Below the pieces are notes generated by a model, which saw only the letters and a list, made by a program, of their open reading frames with translations, made no database searches and was not told the origin of the DNA. A program made the translations under genes and the position numbers. 64,000 nt of DNA, taken from NCBI GenBank assembly GCA_021464245.1, contig JADCRB010000041.1:206444-270443 (forward strand), written 5' to 3'. Origin of the DNA: Carallia brachiata (Eukaryota; Streptophyta; Magnoliopsida; Malpighiales; Rhizophoraceae). Positions within the stretch are counted from its first letter, which is position 1; each line of letters begins with the position of its first letter. Shown here one piece after another: positions 33,671-47,116 of the stretch.

Positions 33671-36535
33671 TTGTCAAAGAATAACCAAAGTTGCTCTTTT
33701 CTTCCTAGATTTTCCTTTTGGTTTTTTTCTGTTCTTTGATAGAACTTCTTTCTTGCTTGCCTATTGAGTATCTATTGGCCTCTTTTCTTTTAAAACAAAG
33801 TTTAGATTGGTCTTGAGTATGAACAAGCTAATGGAAGGAAAATTGATTCCTTCTTGAATATTTGTCGACTCTGCATCAGTAACAATTTGTCTAATTGAAT
33901 AGCCTAGGTGCCATTGTTCCATTGTGCGGCAGTCTTGGACCATGTAAATCAAGCAGACTTCCCCATTCTTCCATCACAAGAAGTGCTTCTTTTCGTCCAT
34001 CCTAATCTTCTCATCCATTTTAACTAATGTATATATCTCCAGCGTCAAATTATAGACACAATCCCCCTTGTACAGGCATGCTTGTTTGCATAATTCTGTG
34101 CTAATTAATCAAACTTTCTTCTTTGTGCCCAAGAAATAGTCAGAGAGGCGACGGATTTTCTTTGGTTGATCACTTGATTGGTAACTTGCTGATAATATGC
34201 CTTATTTGACCAGAATCCGCAGGCCCAGTAGTCGACTTCACAACTTTGCAAAGTTGTCTTGGAGGGGAAATGATAATAAATAAGAAAAAAAAACTTGAAA
34301 AACACAAAAAGTGAATTAATTAGAGATACAATTACTTATTTTTCTTTTATTTTACAGAGACAATTTACTTTTCTATAAAAAGAAATTATATCTCTCATTC
34401 CCATCTACTTACTTTCCACTCTCTACAGTAGCAACCTCGATTGTCTATATCAACAGGCTGTTCTTTCTCTCTTCCCGTTCCAGAAGGATATAGCAGATAT
34501 AGATGGAGATTTCTCCGCCCTTTAAGTTTCCGTTCTCCCAGTTCCCCCCCCCAATCCATTGTCATATCTGCGAAATTGAAACATCGGAAAAAGAAAAGGG
34601 CCGAAAGAGCCTAGATGCATGTTGCAGAATTGGAACCCCCAAAAAAAATATATATATATATAACATCCATTACATGATCAAACAATTTTTTCTTACTATG
34701 TTTACATGTATTTTTTTGTGCAATCACAAACATTTTTGTGCAACCACATAGAAAAAATATGCAACGAAAAAAAATAATATTTTTTAAATTATTTTTATCG
34801 ATTTGGTTGCACAAAACACATTTCTAGTTGTACAAAAAAAATTTCGCATGAAAATAGTAGAGAAAAATCATTTGGCCAATATATATATATACAGCAATAA
34901 AATTCGAACAAACGCAGAAATTAAGTAAAAGGGCAAGGAGCAGGCGGAAAATGAAGATAAACCTCGAAGAATAAGCAGCAAAAATAATGTAATTTAAAAG
35001 GGTACCGTAACTTAGCTTTAAGGGCACGCCAGATACCACCATTTTCTTTCTGGCCAAGATTGTTCAAGAATATAATAAGCCGACAGCAATGCAAATCTTG
35101 GGTGCATTTTTACTCTTTGTTGTAGATCACAGTCAGGGAGGTTTTTCCAATCCGCTTTTGCTCGGTTGAAGCATTAAATTGCCATTAAGCTTTCTTCTCC
35201 AAATTTAGGAAACAAGATCTAGGTGTGATCTTTTCTAATTCAAAATAATATTAAAATAATGGCCTTGTTGCCTCGAAATGTGTCTCTTTGCTCTTTCCGA
35301 CTCGGCCACATATGATATTGATTATTGATTAATTCCTTTTTAGAACTGTTTTTTTTTTTGACCGATCCTTTTTAGAACTGTTATGGAAAATCCGATAGTT
35401 AGCTATTAGATTTTTATTTTAGAATTTTGAATGCGAATTTAAAAAAAAAACGTATAATTTATTGAAAAAGAAAAACTATCTTAATTATTTAGCTAAAAAT
35501 ACTAAATTTAGCGGGACTTGTATTTTCAATTGACATTGCAGACTTTCGGTGAAGGTGTAGGGTCAATGAAGCAAATATTTTAGTATATAGTGGAAGGACA
35601 TGGCATTGACTACCGGGATTAGCATAGATTCATGGCAGATAGGTGAACACAGCAGTGGAAAGAAAAGCCTTTGCTTGTCCACATTCATATTTGCTTGCGC
35701 AGTTGAATGTATAACTTTTTTTTGATTTTTCATGGTCAAATTAGTGAGTTAATTCTAACTAATAATCGTACTAAATTTCTGTGGTTGCCAAAAAAATGAG
35801 TATCATAATTTAGAGTTTAGACTAATGATGGCAATACATATTGAATTCACGAAAATTATGGTTCACACCAAAGACCGTGGAATATAGCCTGCCAAATGTC
35901 AAAATAATGAACTTCCAATGAAATCCTGCGAGGGTTTACCTGAAACTTAGAGAGTTTAGGCGAATTAATTTGTCAGCTTCGTTGGATTTTAAGGGTGAAA
36001 AATGGTTTTGAATCTTGCAGAAGTGGGTTAGGGAATCACTAAGCTTCAAAGCTGTGTGTTATTCGGTGTATAAGTATAGAGTATAAACACATTTTTAACC
36101 GCCCGTTTTCAATTTGCTTGACGGAAGTACGTTTTAGCTCAAACAGACGGTTTCGTATATAACAAATGTATCTCCTTATTAATTGATTTACTACTGTGCT
36201 AAAGGAAATCATAGTGGAAGGTGAAGCAAATGTCCATTCAACAGGTAAATAACTTTCTTTTTTTTTCTCCTAGCACTAAGTGCCCCACACGTTTTATGTG
36301 CGAGATCAATCCTACTTGCAATACTGAATTTGCTATTGGTATACAAGAATTTGATTATGCAAAAATTTGAATAAAAAAATTTATCTTATTATAAATCGTC
36401 CTCACATGAAACTTAAAGCATTTAACCATTTAAGGAGACTCATTTCCATTGGGTTAGGAGGCAAATAACTTTTGAGAACACGCATCCATGCCAAAAAATG
36501 AGCAAGTTTCAACCACGATTTTGCGTGGCCCAAAA
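33671..36535. other. Intergenic DNA with a small hairpin repeat
   Basis: No gene recognised. TTTTGTGCAACCA (34734-34746) and its exact inverted copy TGGTTGCACAAAA (34804-34816) form a foldback related to the one in the UGT85 intron. Confidence 0.4.
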
Positions 36536-39500
36536 TTACCTCTTCCCCCGTTCAATATCTTGAGTTGCTGAACTAGAGTTGTGTGCCAGATGTAGCCCCA
36601 ACAATCCATTAGTTTCATCATCTTTATTCACAACATGAGCCTCCATTGACTCTGTACTTGGAGGATTTGCAGTGCTGGCCGCTTGCAAACTTGCATGTGA
36701 TTCCTCCAACATCCGAAAGTAAGCATACGGCCCCCCCAGCCTGGCGGGTAGGCACAAAAGCTCAGATCAATTGAAACTTCTCGTCAAGAAGCAAACACAA
36801 CATTGAATCTTATGCATGGCCAAGTTCATCTCTAACCAGTTTTCTCCCGTGCCAGTATTTGTCTTCTTATGCAGGAAAAATAGCCCAAAAGAGCCGCTTT
36901 TCTCTACTTAGCTAACACAGAATTATCTCACTCATAAATGGTATTGCTTGAAACAGTCTATTATTTTCAGACAGAGTTCCAGATCAAACAGGTAATCACT
37001 TTAGGTCATAATAAGCCAGAAGTAGAGTGGTATGAATGTTCTAAGATAAGGTGCATGGTTTAGAAATGGAGAGCTTTAATTGGCCCCAAAGAATTGATCC
37101 ATAAAACAGTATCTATAAGGCTATACCATCCTTCACTAGTTTCTTAAAGCGAGATGAATGAAATACAGACAAGCCATGCCAAATCCAGTGAATGACAGAC
37201 CAAATGTCTTGAGGAATCGAGGGTCAAAGCGAACTGTCAGGCCATGTTGCTTATGAGTTTCTACTAAAACCTTTTCCATTTTGGCTAGTAATAAGGTGAG
37301 GCAGAATGAAGGACAAAGATTTTGAGTTTCACAATAGTTTAAAATTACTTTAAATAAGTTGTTGTGATTCAAAGATATAATTGTTAACCAGCAATGCCAG
37401 TCCTTTTGTATGTCATTCATGAAGCACTTGTTTGTTGAGGAGCATACCTTCAGGATGATGAGGTAAGGGAAAGAACTGCAAATAGCAAAATGTGGCCACT
37501 GTAAGCCCTGAAAAAGGCTCCCCCAAGGGGCCAGTGAATTAGCCGTTCAGTAAGCAATTGATTACTCCCGTCTCAATGCTCAAAACAAAAAAGACAGAAA
37601 AGGAAAAAACTTTGGGCACAGACCTATTAGGCCTCCAGCAAAGACATCCTGCCAATGGTGCCAGTAGTCATCCACTCTGGAAATGCCAACAAGGCATGCA
37701 AGTAATAGTGGAAGAAATATAATGCATAGCTTTGCAATATGTCCTCTGCGATCAAATGCCTTCAATTTTCCAGACAAGTAGAGCGACAGAAACGCCATAC
37801 CAGCAAAGGACCCTGAAGGGCATCACTTTTCCTCCACATTAGCAGGATAGCCGGTAAATGTAAGCAAACATATTTTGATCCCAATCTTTCAGAAAAACTT
37901 ATAAACCCCGCGGCTTCTCTCAGCAAAGCACACATAATAATGTGTTTTGACCTTTAAGTTCATGAGTAGATATGCACTTACTCAAATATATGTTTAGAAT
38001 GGTCTCTAAATATTTTTTAACAATAAAATGAAAGGGTGATGCACTTACATGATGCATGCCCACTTGGAAAACTCTTATGGCCTTCCTTTATGACATTTTT
38101 ATCACCATGGCATACAGCATTTCCCCATTGATCATAAGCCTGACAAGCATATCGTTAACGTGACACCCCATCTACATGAGAAGTGAAATATAAAAGCAGG
38201 TTTTGCACTCATACATCCTTTCCATCAGGAAAACAACGCCAAAAGAAGTCGGGCCGGGGTCGACCAACTGCATTTTTAATGGAATCGGTAATGACTGCAG
38301 TAATCAGGACAGAAAATAAGAGGCCTGCAGTAGCAAAACAAGAGTTCAATGTTATGTACACTGTTTCAGGCAATTCTAAAAATAGAAATATCCACATAAA
38401 CAAGTCAGGGCTGGTAGATATTATCACCTAGTATGGCATGATGAAAATCATATACATCTCTCCTTCGAAGGTAAATAATAAGAAAAATCACCATAGGCAA
38501 AAGAATGACGTAAATCTAAATAGGAGAAAACAAAAAGCATCTCCGTTAATGTTGTTAGTCACATTATAGATCTACAAATACATGACCTCAATAAATAACA
38601 ATGGTACAGGAAACCTTACAGGCACAAACCATACAGGCACTGTATTACTTTGCAATGGGTACTTGAGATCTGTCATCATTTCCTTTCCAACAAATCGATA
38701 AAATGGATGAATAATATAGAGGATGGCATCTATCGCCACTAGAACCAGAAGCACAAGCCAATCATGTATGTGTGTCCTTGCAACAGTAACTCCATGGGAC
38801 CTCACAGTATGCGAACCAAGCTGGATGCCCCTCGTCTTGTGTTGTTTATATGTAAACAAACCAGAAGCTACATGTATCAGGTATTTAACTAACTGTGAGC
38901 TGCTGGCAAAAAAGTTGGAAGCTTGATGCATAAAGTCTGTCCAATAAAGTATGGCGAGACTACCAACAAGGCAAAATCATCAGGCAGAACAAGCATATTG
39001 CTTGTTTTTGTTATTGTTTGCATCAATGTGTGCGTCAATAAGGTAAAAGCATGTTTTCCAGTGACATGGTACCCAAATTATATCATTTTTCAGACAAACC
39101 ATAAAAAAAAAAAGCATCAAAGCCAGATATATGCTGTGGAAAAAAGAACAAGCAAAGGTCACATGGCAATTCAAAAGCAGTAAGATAATCCAACTTTAGC
39201 TTAATGACCTATGTTTTTTTCAAAAAATGTTAACAGCCTGACAATCAAAATCTCTATAGGATTGGACTTTAAGCAAATAGTGCAGGAAATTACTTGCAGA
39301 AGAAAACCAAAAGTCACTTCCAGCATTATGACAATCATACAACCTTGTTTAGCAAAAGAGAGAATGATAAACAGAGAACTACAATAGAATTACCAAAAAC
39401 ATGAAAAACAAAATATGAAGAAGAGAAATGCATGTCTTATATGTACTGATACATACATAACAGGATATCCCTACACACATAGAAATTTTCAATGTCTATA

Positions 39501-39585
39501 CAAACCAATAAAAGCCCAGAACCTTGCTAGCAGGTCTTGAAAAGTTCAATGGAGCCATGAGCATAAAGAGTTATCCAAGCTTGCC

Positions 39586-39616
<31 letters not shown>

Positions 39617-39731
39617 ACCAATGACTAAACTGAAACAGTACCTTTTTGTTGCTGTTCGCTAGGAGCGGAAGATCAATCGAATCAACCGATTGACTAGAAT
39701 TTGCAGTTATCTCAAGGCCCTTGGTTGACAT
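36536..39731 (-). CDS. Lipid phosphate phosphatase (LPP2/LPP3-like, PAP2 family)
   Basis: Multi-pass membrane enzyme that removes phosphate from phosphatidic acid and diacylglycerol pyrophosphate; plant members damp phosphatidic-acid signalling, for example in ABA responses. Exons (minus strand): 39731-39642 (tentative), 38835-38620, 38515-38428, 38324-38215, 38139-38049, 37812-37624, 37507-37448, 36740-36536; all introns are GT-AG. The three phosphatase motifs are complete: KNAVGRPRP (K-x6-RP), PSGH, and [12 protein letters not shown] (SR-x5-H). Hydrophobic segments include [18 protein letters not shown] and [16 protein letters not shown]. Oddity: the last exon starts with a G7 run (C7 at 36731-36737) that puts [11 protein letters not shown] out of frame; one more G gives 350 codons in total. 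The first exon is least certain: it is in phase, but the acceptor before [15 protein letters not shown] is weak and other LPPs often start near that point. Confidence 0.85.
39586..39614 (+). repeat. A29 homopolymer
   Basis: Uninterrupted run of 29 A in the first LPP intron, read as poly-T on the coding strand. Length is likely unreliable in any assembly. Confidence 0.8.
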
Positions 39732-42700
39732 GTCCTAGGTAACCCCAACCAAAAAACAGAGAGAAAATGAAGTACCTTATCAACAGATTTTTTGGCTTAA
39801 GTGAATTTCCTTAATCGAAACTCATCAAAGATATTCATTATCCTATCTGCACTCAGAAATACACCATCAAACCTATAATAAAACCCCGGTTGACAAAGCT
39901 AATCAAAATCTCACTTGAATCCAAAGCGGCAAACAAATCATGATTTATATATGCTACATGTAAATTTCAAATTGTGAACTTCTGTGGAAGTGACTATAAA
40001 AATTCTTATTTCAATAGGTTATATGTCATGCTTCGTATACATGTTTCAGTACAAATGTAAAATCTAAATTAATAAATCATAAAAAATAAATTAACTTTAA
40101 AAAAATAAATAAAATTTTAAATTAACTACACATTTTTATATGTTACAAATTATATAATTATATAATAGTACTCCTTTTATTTTAGTCGTAGGATTAAAAG
40201 CAATTAAAAGCATGATTGATCCGCGTGATATAAGGCATAATATGATAGATTTTCTGTCTGTTCTGCTTGGTTTCTTTTCATATGGGAGAATCCAATGCAA
40301 ATCCGACTTCGAAGCCACGCTGTACGGTCACAATTTACCACCGCACTTAAAAAGCCGATGAATTTATGTTCGTTACTTAAAAAAAAAGAGGTGTATTTAT
40401 AATTGATATTTTTTAATTTTTAAAATCAAAAAAAAATATATTTTAATTAACGGTTATCGGTCAATTTAGATAGAAAATATAAATTGACTTTCATACTATT
40501 ATATATATATTTAAATTAGACAATTCTAATTTAACTTTACAATCTCTTTAGCCACCTTAAATCTTTTTTTTTTTCTTTCAATTTCAAAACTAAAACCTAA
40601 CAAATAAGCTGAGATGATAGGTGGAGAGAAGAAAAAGAAGAAATTAACACTTAAAAAATTTTTGATAAGAACTAAACCAGAAGTAAGTTCTGCAAAAAAA
40701 AAAACACTAGCAATTGGACAATTGTAGTCCTTAAGCATGGTGGTTCTGTTAGTGCTTGTGTTGGATCTTTCTTTGCTAATAGCCAAGGTAATCCAACGAT
40801 CTTCTATCTCAAAGGCTTGTTAAAAGAGGAGAAAAAAAGAAAGAAAAAAAATATTAAACAACATCACATCTGTTCATCACAAAGTCATCTATCCAATGAC
40901 TGTAGCTTAACCAATTATTTGCAATCTAAAGCCATCTTCTCCTTCCACTTTTCTCTGTCCCTCCATAATCCATTTTACCAAACCTAACAAAACCATGGAT
41001 CTTTATACAGATGATCAAGAGGAATTTTCTAATTATTTAACTAAATAGTTTTTCTTTATTTTTTGGGAAAAAAGAAAAACCCAAAAAAAAAGAAAATTTT
41101 TTGATTTTTTTCCAAATTAAATTTTTTTGGAAAAAAAAAATCAAGTTTGGAACATAAATTGGAAAAAGAAGATGATAAGTTAATGAGCTTAGATTAGATA
41201 CCAAAAAAGAATTTTTTTTTTTTCAAATCGACTTGTTTTGGGGAAAAAAATTCAAAATTTGGAACAAAAATTGGAGATAGAAGATGACACACGTATTTAC
41301 TCTTTGTAATAAACTCAAAAAATCTTTGTAAAGAATTTTCTTTCTTTAACTCTGATTTGGGGTTCGAAGATGTTGGTAGGAAAAAGATTTTGCTTTTGGA
41401 TGAAGACTGATGATTTTTGTGGGTTGGATTTTGATTGTTTGGATTTCGATTAGGGGTCTTTTGATTTGTTGGTGATGGTGGTGGTGGTTCTGCTATTCAT
41501 GTCTTGATTCCATTGTTGTTTTTTTTTATTTTTGTGTTTGTTTCAGTCTTGTGTGGCTCGATAAGAAGAAGACAAGTAATTTTTTTAATTTTATTTAGGA
41601 TATTTTATAGTAAGGGCATTTTAGACCCTTTTACTTATTTATAATGACTTTTTTGTAATTAAAAATAATATTTACCGACGATTAATTAATAGAATATATT
41701 TCTTGTGATCGCAAATAAAATTTAGTATATTTTTTGTAATTTCTCAAATTAAGAGATGTCAGACACTACCTATTTATCACCTATTTGGTTAGACAATATA
41801 AATTTAAGTAATATTATGTTGATATATTTAATAAAATATATAAAAATATATATAATTAATTTAATAACATTTAATGTAATATAGACGTGATCTCTCGGAT
41901 CATGAAAAAATTCCAAGACACACCAATCTACAGAATTGGGTCTTTTTCTCAGCCTACGATAATGAACACTCTGCAAAAGGCACCCTTTTAAGTTTCAATC
42001 CTATTACAGAGCATCTCTCGTGCAAAATATTAAATGGGAACGCGATGTCCAATTTAGCAGCCAGAAGAAGGCCCAAATTTAAACGAACCAAAAAAAAAAA
42101 AGAAAAGACAAGAAAAACGAAAATAAAAAATTAAAAGAAAGAACCACGTTAACCTGAGAGGTGTGACTGAAATTCTTAAAGCAAAAAAAGAGATCCCAAA
42201 TTCCACCAAGGCATTGCCCACAAACCTTGCAAAATAGGGGTTCAGTTATAATAGGAGTTGATTCTATCTTCCAGCAAATAACTGGCAATATTGGGCAAGA
42301 ATAGCATGATAGGAAGCTTCTTATCAGAGAAGCGACGTTAATAATTGCCACAAGAATCTTATCCCCGCACCCCCACTATCAACCCAAAAGAAAATTAAAA
42401 TTAAAAACTACGAACACACACGAATGAATTGGCAAAAAGTTAATAAGGAAATGAGGACGAAAAAAGACACATGGGTTAGGGTTATCTGGAAACCACCTTA
42501 GGATTGTTGTAGTGAAGCTTGGCAATAATAAGTAACCGATTGTATGTTTAGACTGTGAAAAAGTGACGAGAACGAAAATTAAGAAAAAAAAAATTTAAAT
42601 AAATAAAAAAATATACAAGAAAAAAGTGAAAAAAAATTATGAAATAAAAAATTATTAGAAAAATAAGTTGTTAGATAAATAAAAATATGTAAAAAATATA

Positions 42701-43919
42701 TAAAAAAAAAGAGAAAATAATAAAATTTTTTATAAAATAAAAAATTATAAAAAAATAAATTATTTAAATAAAAAATAATTTTTTTTTTTTCAAATTTAAT
42801 TTTTGTGTATAGATTCGTAGGAATCCACAAAGCGTGAAGTTTAGAAGGTATGGTGTGGCGGCCGAAGGGCTAAGTCCCAGAAGCCTAGAAGTAGAAGCAT
42901 TCCTGTTGTGGGCTTCGAATGACAGTTTATACTTGTCATCCGGTCAAGGGCCAAAGCCCAATAAATATCAAGGGAACTCCGTTAATACGCGATGTTGGCA
43001 CATTCTTGTGCTCCAATTTGAACAATATCTAAAACATCCAATTATATATAGAATATATTTTTTATTTTTTTAAATAAAGTATATTTTTGTTTGGATTCCA
43101 ATACATAACTTGAGAAAATCACTCAGAAAAGTATTTGTAATACGATAAATTTAAAATTTCTTATAACCATATTAATAAAATATGTAATAAAAAATTAATA
43201 TTTTTTAAATTTTATATTTTATTATTATAATTACATAAATTTTAATAATTATTATATTACGAACACTTATAAAAACATATTTATCCGGGACATATACATT
43301 GTTCCTTTTGTTTAACATATAAAATCATTTTATTGTTATCACTCACATTGAAATTAGCGTTGCATATTTGTGGAACCTACTATACGTACACTAAAGAATT
43401 CAAGATAGATTAGGAAACACGAGATTGTGAAGAATTATGAGTTCTATTTTCTATTAAAAAATTTATTATGTTATGAATTATATAATAAATAATTCTCCTC
43501 GTCCAAATACATTTTACATCCTCTCTTCTTTCCACTCACAATTAGAACTTGATCTAAATTCTAATAACCATAACACTCTTGGAGACACGGAATTCGAAAT
43601 ATATTAGTCCAACTTTAACCACAAAAATAGTCGCTCATTAGTTGTCAACGAGAAAAGAAAGTCACGGAATGGTCACTTGTTAGTTGTTGACAGAATGTGA
43701 TCCCTAACTTTGCTTCTCCCTGACTTGAAAGCGTTGGATTGACCCGCGGATTAGGCATAAAATTTGGTTATATATATACATAAATATTTATTTATAGTTA
43801 GTGTCCAAACCTGCGTGTCTGTTCTTGGCTACATAAACAAAGGCACAGGAAATCTTCAACAGCGTCCGTTCCGACACTCTCAGATCTCGTCACCGCCGAA
43901 GCCACCACAACAGTCGCCC
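39732..43919. other. Intergenic DNA between LPP and PB1 genes
   Basis: No gene recognised. A/T-rich, with degenerate direct repeats at 41090-41290 (AAGTTTGGAACATAAATTGG and AAATTTGGAACAAAAATTGG). A 90-codon minus-strand frame at 42351-42079, cysteine-rich in the middle, has no family I know. The PB1 gene promoter should lie near 43600-43900. Confidence 0.4.
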
Positions 43920-46149
43920 ATGATGGACCCGCCACCGCCTGCTTCTACCGCCGCTTCCAGTAAGCTCCGCCTGATGTGCAGCTACGGCGGCCACATAATC
44001 CCGCGCCCTAATACAAAATCTCTCTACTACGCAGGCGGCGACACCCGAATCGTCACTATCGCCACCGCCGCGAATGATCTCACAGTCTCTGGTCTCATCT
44101 CCCACCTAGCCGCACGCCTCCATCTGAACAACCCATTCGTTCTCAAGTATCAGCTTCCAAGACATGACCTTGACTCCCTTATTTCTCTCGCCACCGACGA
44201 AGACCTCCAGATTATGCTCGAAGAGCACCACCGCCTCCTCCCTACGAGCTCCCGCATCCGATTATTTCTCTTTCCGATCAAGCCCAACTCGGATGCTCCG
44301 GCGCCTGAGCCTGGCGGCAGCGAGCTGACGCATCCAAAGACGGAGAGTTGGTTCTTTGATGCACTGAAGGGGGCCAAGATTATGCAATGCGAAGGCAATA
44401 ATGGAATCTGCGTGGTGGCGGCGGCGGCGGCAGTGGTGGGGAGGTGGGAGGTGGTTATGGCCTTTGTGGGGCAGAGTCAATTTTGCTAGAGACAAGTTCG
44501 TCTTTTGGGTCGACTTCCTCTTCGGTTTCTTTGTCAAATTTGCCGGCTAAGAGTCAGTTAGAGGATTCTGGGACTGGTTCTCAAGATAGCAAGGCCAAAT
44601 TTTCTGCTTCAGATTTATCTGTCAGGTATTGCTTGAGATTCCTCTCTTTTTTGTTTTTGTTTTTTGTGTTTTTTCCCTAGCATTCTTTGTTATTTTATTT
44701 TTCTTTACTTAAATTTATTTTAATTACTTTCAAAGCTTGCTAGTAGGGGTGCAAGGTTAGCTTTGGTGCTGTTATTTCATTCTAGAATAAAAATACACGA
44801 TATCACTAAAATTCTTTCACAAAATTTCACGAAACTTTTTAAATTTTAGAATAATGTTAATTTATTGAAGATTTAGTTTTTAAAAATAAAAGTAAAATTA
44901 CCAAAAAAAAAAAACCCCCTCTTTGCCACTTGAGAAAAAAACTAATTTGTGAAAAATTGTGAAAAAAGCCTTCGTGCTACAAATCACTGCGCTTCATTCT
45001 AAGGAGGATTTTGATGTTTATATGTTAGATGGGATTTTTCTAAATTTTTTATATTTACTCAGAAAGCAACTAGGAAATTTGTGAAGAAGTAATAATTTGT
45101 GCAATTTGTTGTTACAGTGACAATGGCATGGGAGTTGCAGTTTGTCATCCGCAGCCTGCCACTTGTCAAGATCAAGGCCTGGTTGATCTTGTTTCTACAA
45201 TGGATCATAAAGTTTCTTCAGATACTTTTGAGTCAGAAAAGAAGTGCCCTGATCCTAGTCCTACAGGGGCTGAGTGGAATAAAATAGTCCAGGTTTCTGA
45301 GTTACCATTGTCTTACCAGTTTGATCAGCAACCACAACGACCGTTGATTCACACCGCTGCCCCACAATACATACCACAGAGTCCAGCTGGCATCTTGCCG
45401 ATTTCTCCTATTATGTGATGAATTCTCCAGTGGTGCCCCAACAGCAGTTCTATTATCAAGCTAATCAACCATTCCCATTATACTTCATTCCTGTTGGGCA
45501 GCCTCACAATTTAACTATGCAGAGCGGTTTGGTTAATACTGCTCCTGTTGTTTCTGATCGGCCTCTGGTGCATCCTACTTCTTCTTTGAGTCCTGCCCAG
45601 GTGGTTTACAAGGTCGCATCCACTTCACCCGTGCCTGAATTAGCCTCGCAAGTTTATAGAACAGTCCCAATGGGAACTTCAGTTGTTTATATGCATCATA
45701 AAGAAAATTTTGAGCAAGCTGGAGGTCAGGCGGGTGGTATACCTCAAATGAATCCCATGGTTCGGTCCGCGCATGTTGCTGCTGTAGAAACTCCCAAGTT
45801 TATTTATGATCTCAGTTATTGCAGAACAGTTCCGATGGCAACTTCAACTGTTAATGTGCGTCATGTAGAAAGTCATGAGCAATCTGGAGGTCAAGCTGGA
45901 GTTGTTCCTCAAATGAATCATGTACTTCAGTCCATGCATGTTGCTTCTGTGGAAACTCCCAATGTTGCTGACGATCTCAGTGATGATCCTGCCCGTGTCC
46001 AAATATACAAATCTCAACCTCCACCTCCTACTTTGCCTTCTCAGCACCAGACCATGACCAGAGCCTCAACTGTCTTGTTATCCGAGGCTTTAGAACAGTT
46101 GCATATGGACAACATTAAGCAACAGTGTAGGGCCTCACAGCCACAATAA
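43920..46149 (+). CDS. PB1-domain protein, two 1-base frameshifts
   Basis: PB1 domains mediate head-to-tail protein binding; plant proteins of this group are putative signalling scaffolds with long disordered tails. Exon 1 is 43920-44625 and exon 2 45118-46149, with a GT-AG intron. MMDPPPP was chosen as start. The PB1 fold spans about residues 15-110: KLRLMCSYGGHIIPRP opens it, and the acidic OPCA motif is in YQLPRHDLDSL...ATDEDLQIM. The remainder is Q/P/S-rich with PQQQFYYQANQPFPLYFIPV, then a 55-residue tandem duplication (45655-45984), and a C-terminal helix TVLLSEALEQLHMDNIK. One base is lost at about 44408-44411 (before a poly-glycine run) and another at about 45408-45411 (between PISP and YYVMNSP). 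With both counted the gene has exactly 580 codons, so it is probably functional. Confidence 0.82.
45655..45984 (+). repeat. 55-residue tandem duplication inside the PB1 protein
   Basis: Two 165-bp in-frame units: YRTVPMGTSVVYMHH at 45655 and CRTVPMATSTVNVRH at 45820. Shared marks are RTVPM, GGQAG, PQMN and VETP at the same offsets. Protein similarity is about two-thirds, so the duplication is not recent. Confidence 0.8.
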
Positions 46150-47116
46150 GTTTCCTTCAAAGTGAAAAGAACTCTGGACTTTTTTTTGGTGGCTACTGTG
46201 AACTTTTCCCACGAGTTTTTCAGTTTTGATACTGTGATGTCTTGTTGAAAACAAATAGTCTGTTTCTAATTTTCGTCATTATTTGCCTCTGTCAGTTGCT
46301 TTGTAGTGGATTGTTGTTACAATATAGGTTATAAGTTATGTAAATTTGTTTCAATGCTTGAACTGTTGCATAAGTTGTATTCAGACACCCCAGATGAGAG
46401 TCCAGTGAACCTAATTGCGGTTGATTGATTATTATTATATTTGTAATTTGCGGGAGATCAAATTTGGCGCAGCTATGATTTCCATTACATTATGCAATTT
46501 AAAACCTTGCAGTGTGATTTTACTAATGAAGATCTGGTTAACTTATGGCATCTGTGAGTAAGCTTATCTGTTATATCTTGGGAGCAAACTTCAAGCTAAA
46601 GGCTCTATGCCTAATACTTTGGCCTGGTGTGTTTTGGAATACGCAATTCTATCTTTCCATTGCATATTTCATTCATCCGAGTCTGAAAATATTACAATGC
46701 AAACTAATTGCTAATAGGTTCTTCAGTCTCTTGATGAAGATTATTTGTAACCCAGTGACTGGACGAAATCAGCCATGTCAGTAACTACTAGAAGCAGAAA
46801 ATTTTAGAAACCATTATTGAAGATAAAATCTTTGTACTTGAGCTGATCCAAGCACGGCTGACTGTCACAGACTAATCTAACAGCAATTTCAATCAAGATA
46901 AGCTGCTCAAACTAGCAGCAGTTATTCTACATAAAAATGCCTCAGCACTAGACTTAAAAAAGCTAAGAGTACAGGTTTCCAGTGCATGAAGGTAAGGCTG
47001 AACAGAACCTGGAAGATGAGCACTTATTAGAATATATCTCACTGTTAGCTTTCAGTGCTTAGTGAATGGAGACTTCCTTTTTCATCTTTTTTCTGCCGAA
47101 GTTAAATGCGCCATAG
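46150..47116. other. Convergent 3' regions of the PB1 and WEB-like genes
   Basis: The PB1 gene (+) and the WEB-like gene (-) converge here. No further gene is seen; both 3' UTRs are expected in this interval. Confidence 0.45.

Noticed and set aside
42079..42351. 90-codon minus-strand frame with CKVCGQC
   Set aside because: Cysteines look suggestive but no family, splice context or promoter supports it; the tail is low-complexity F/L from A/T-rich DNA.
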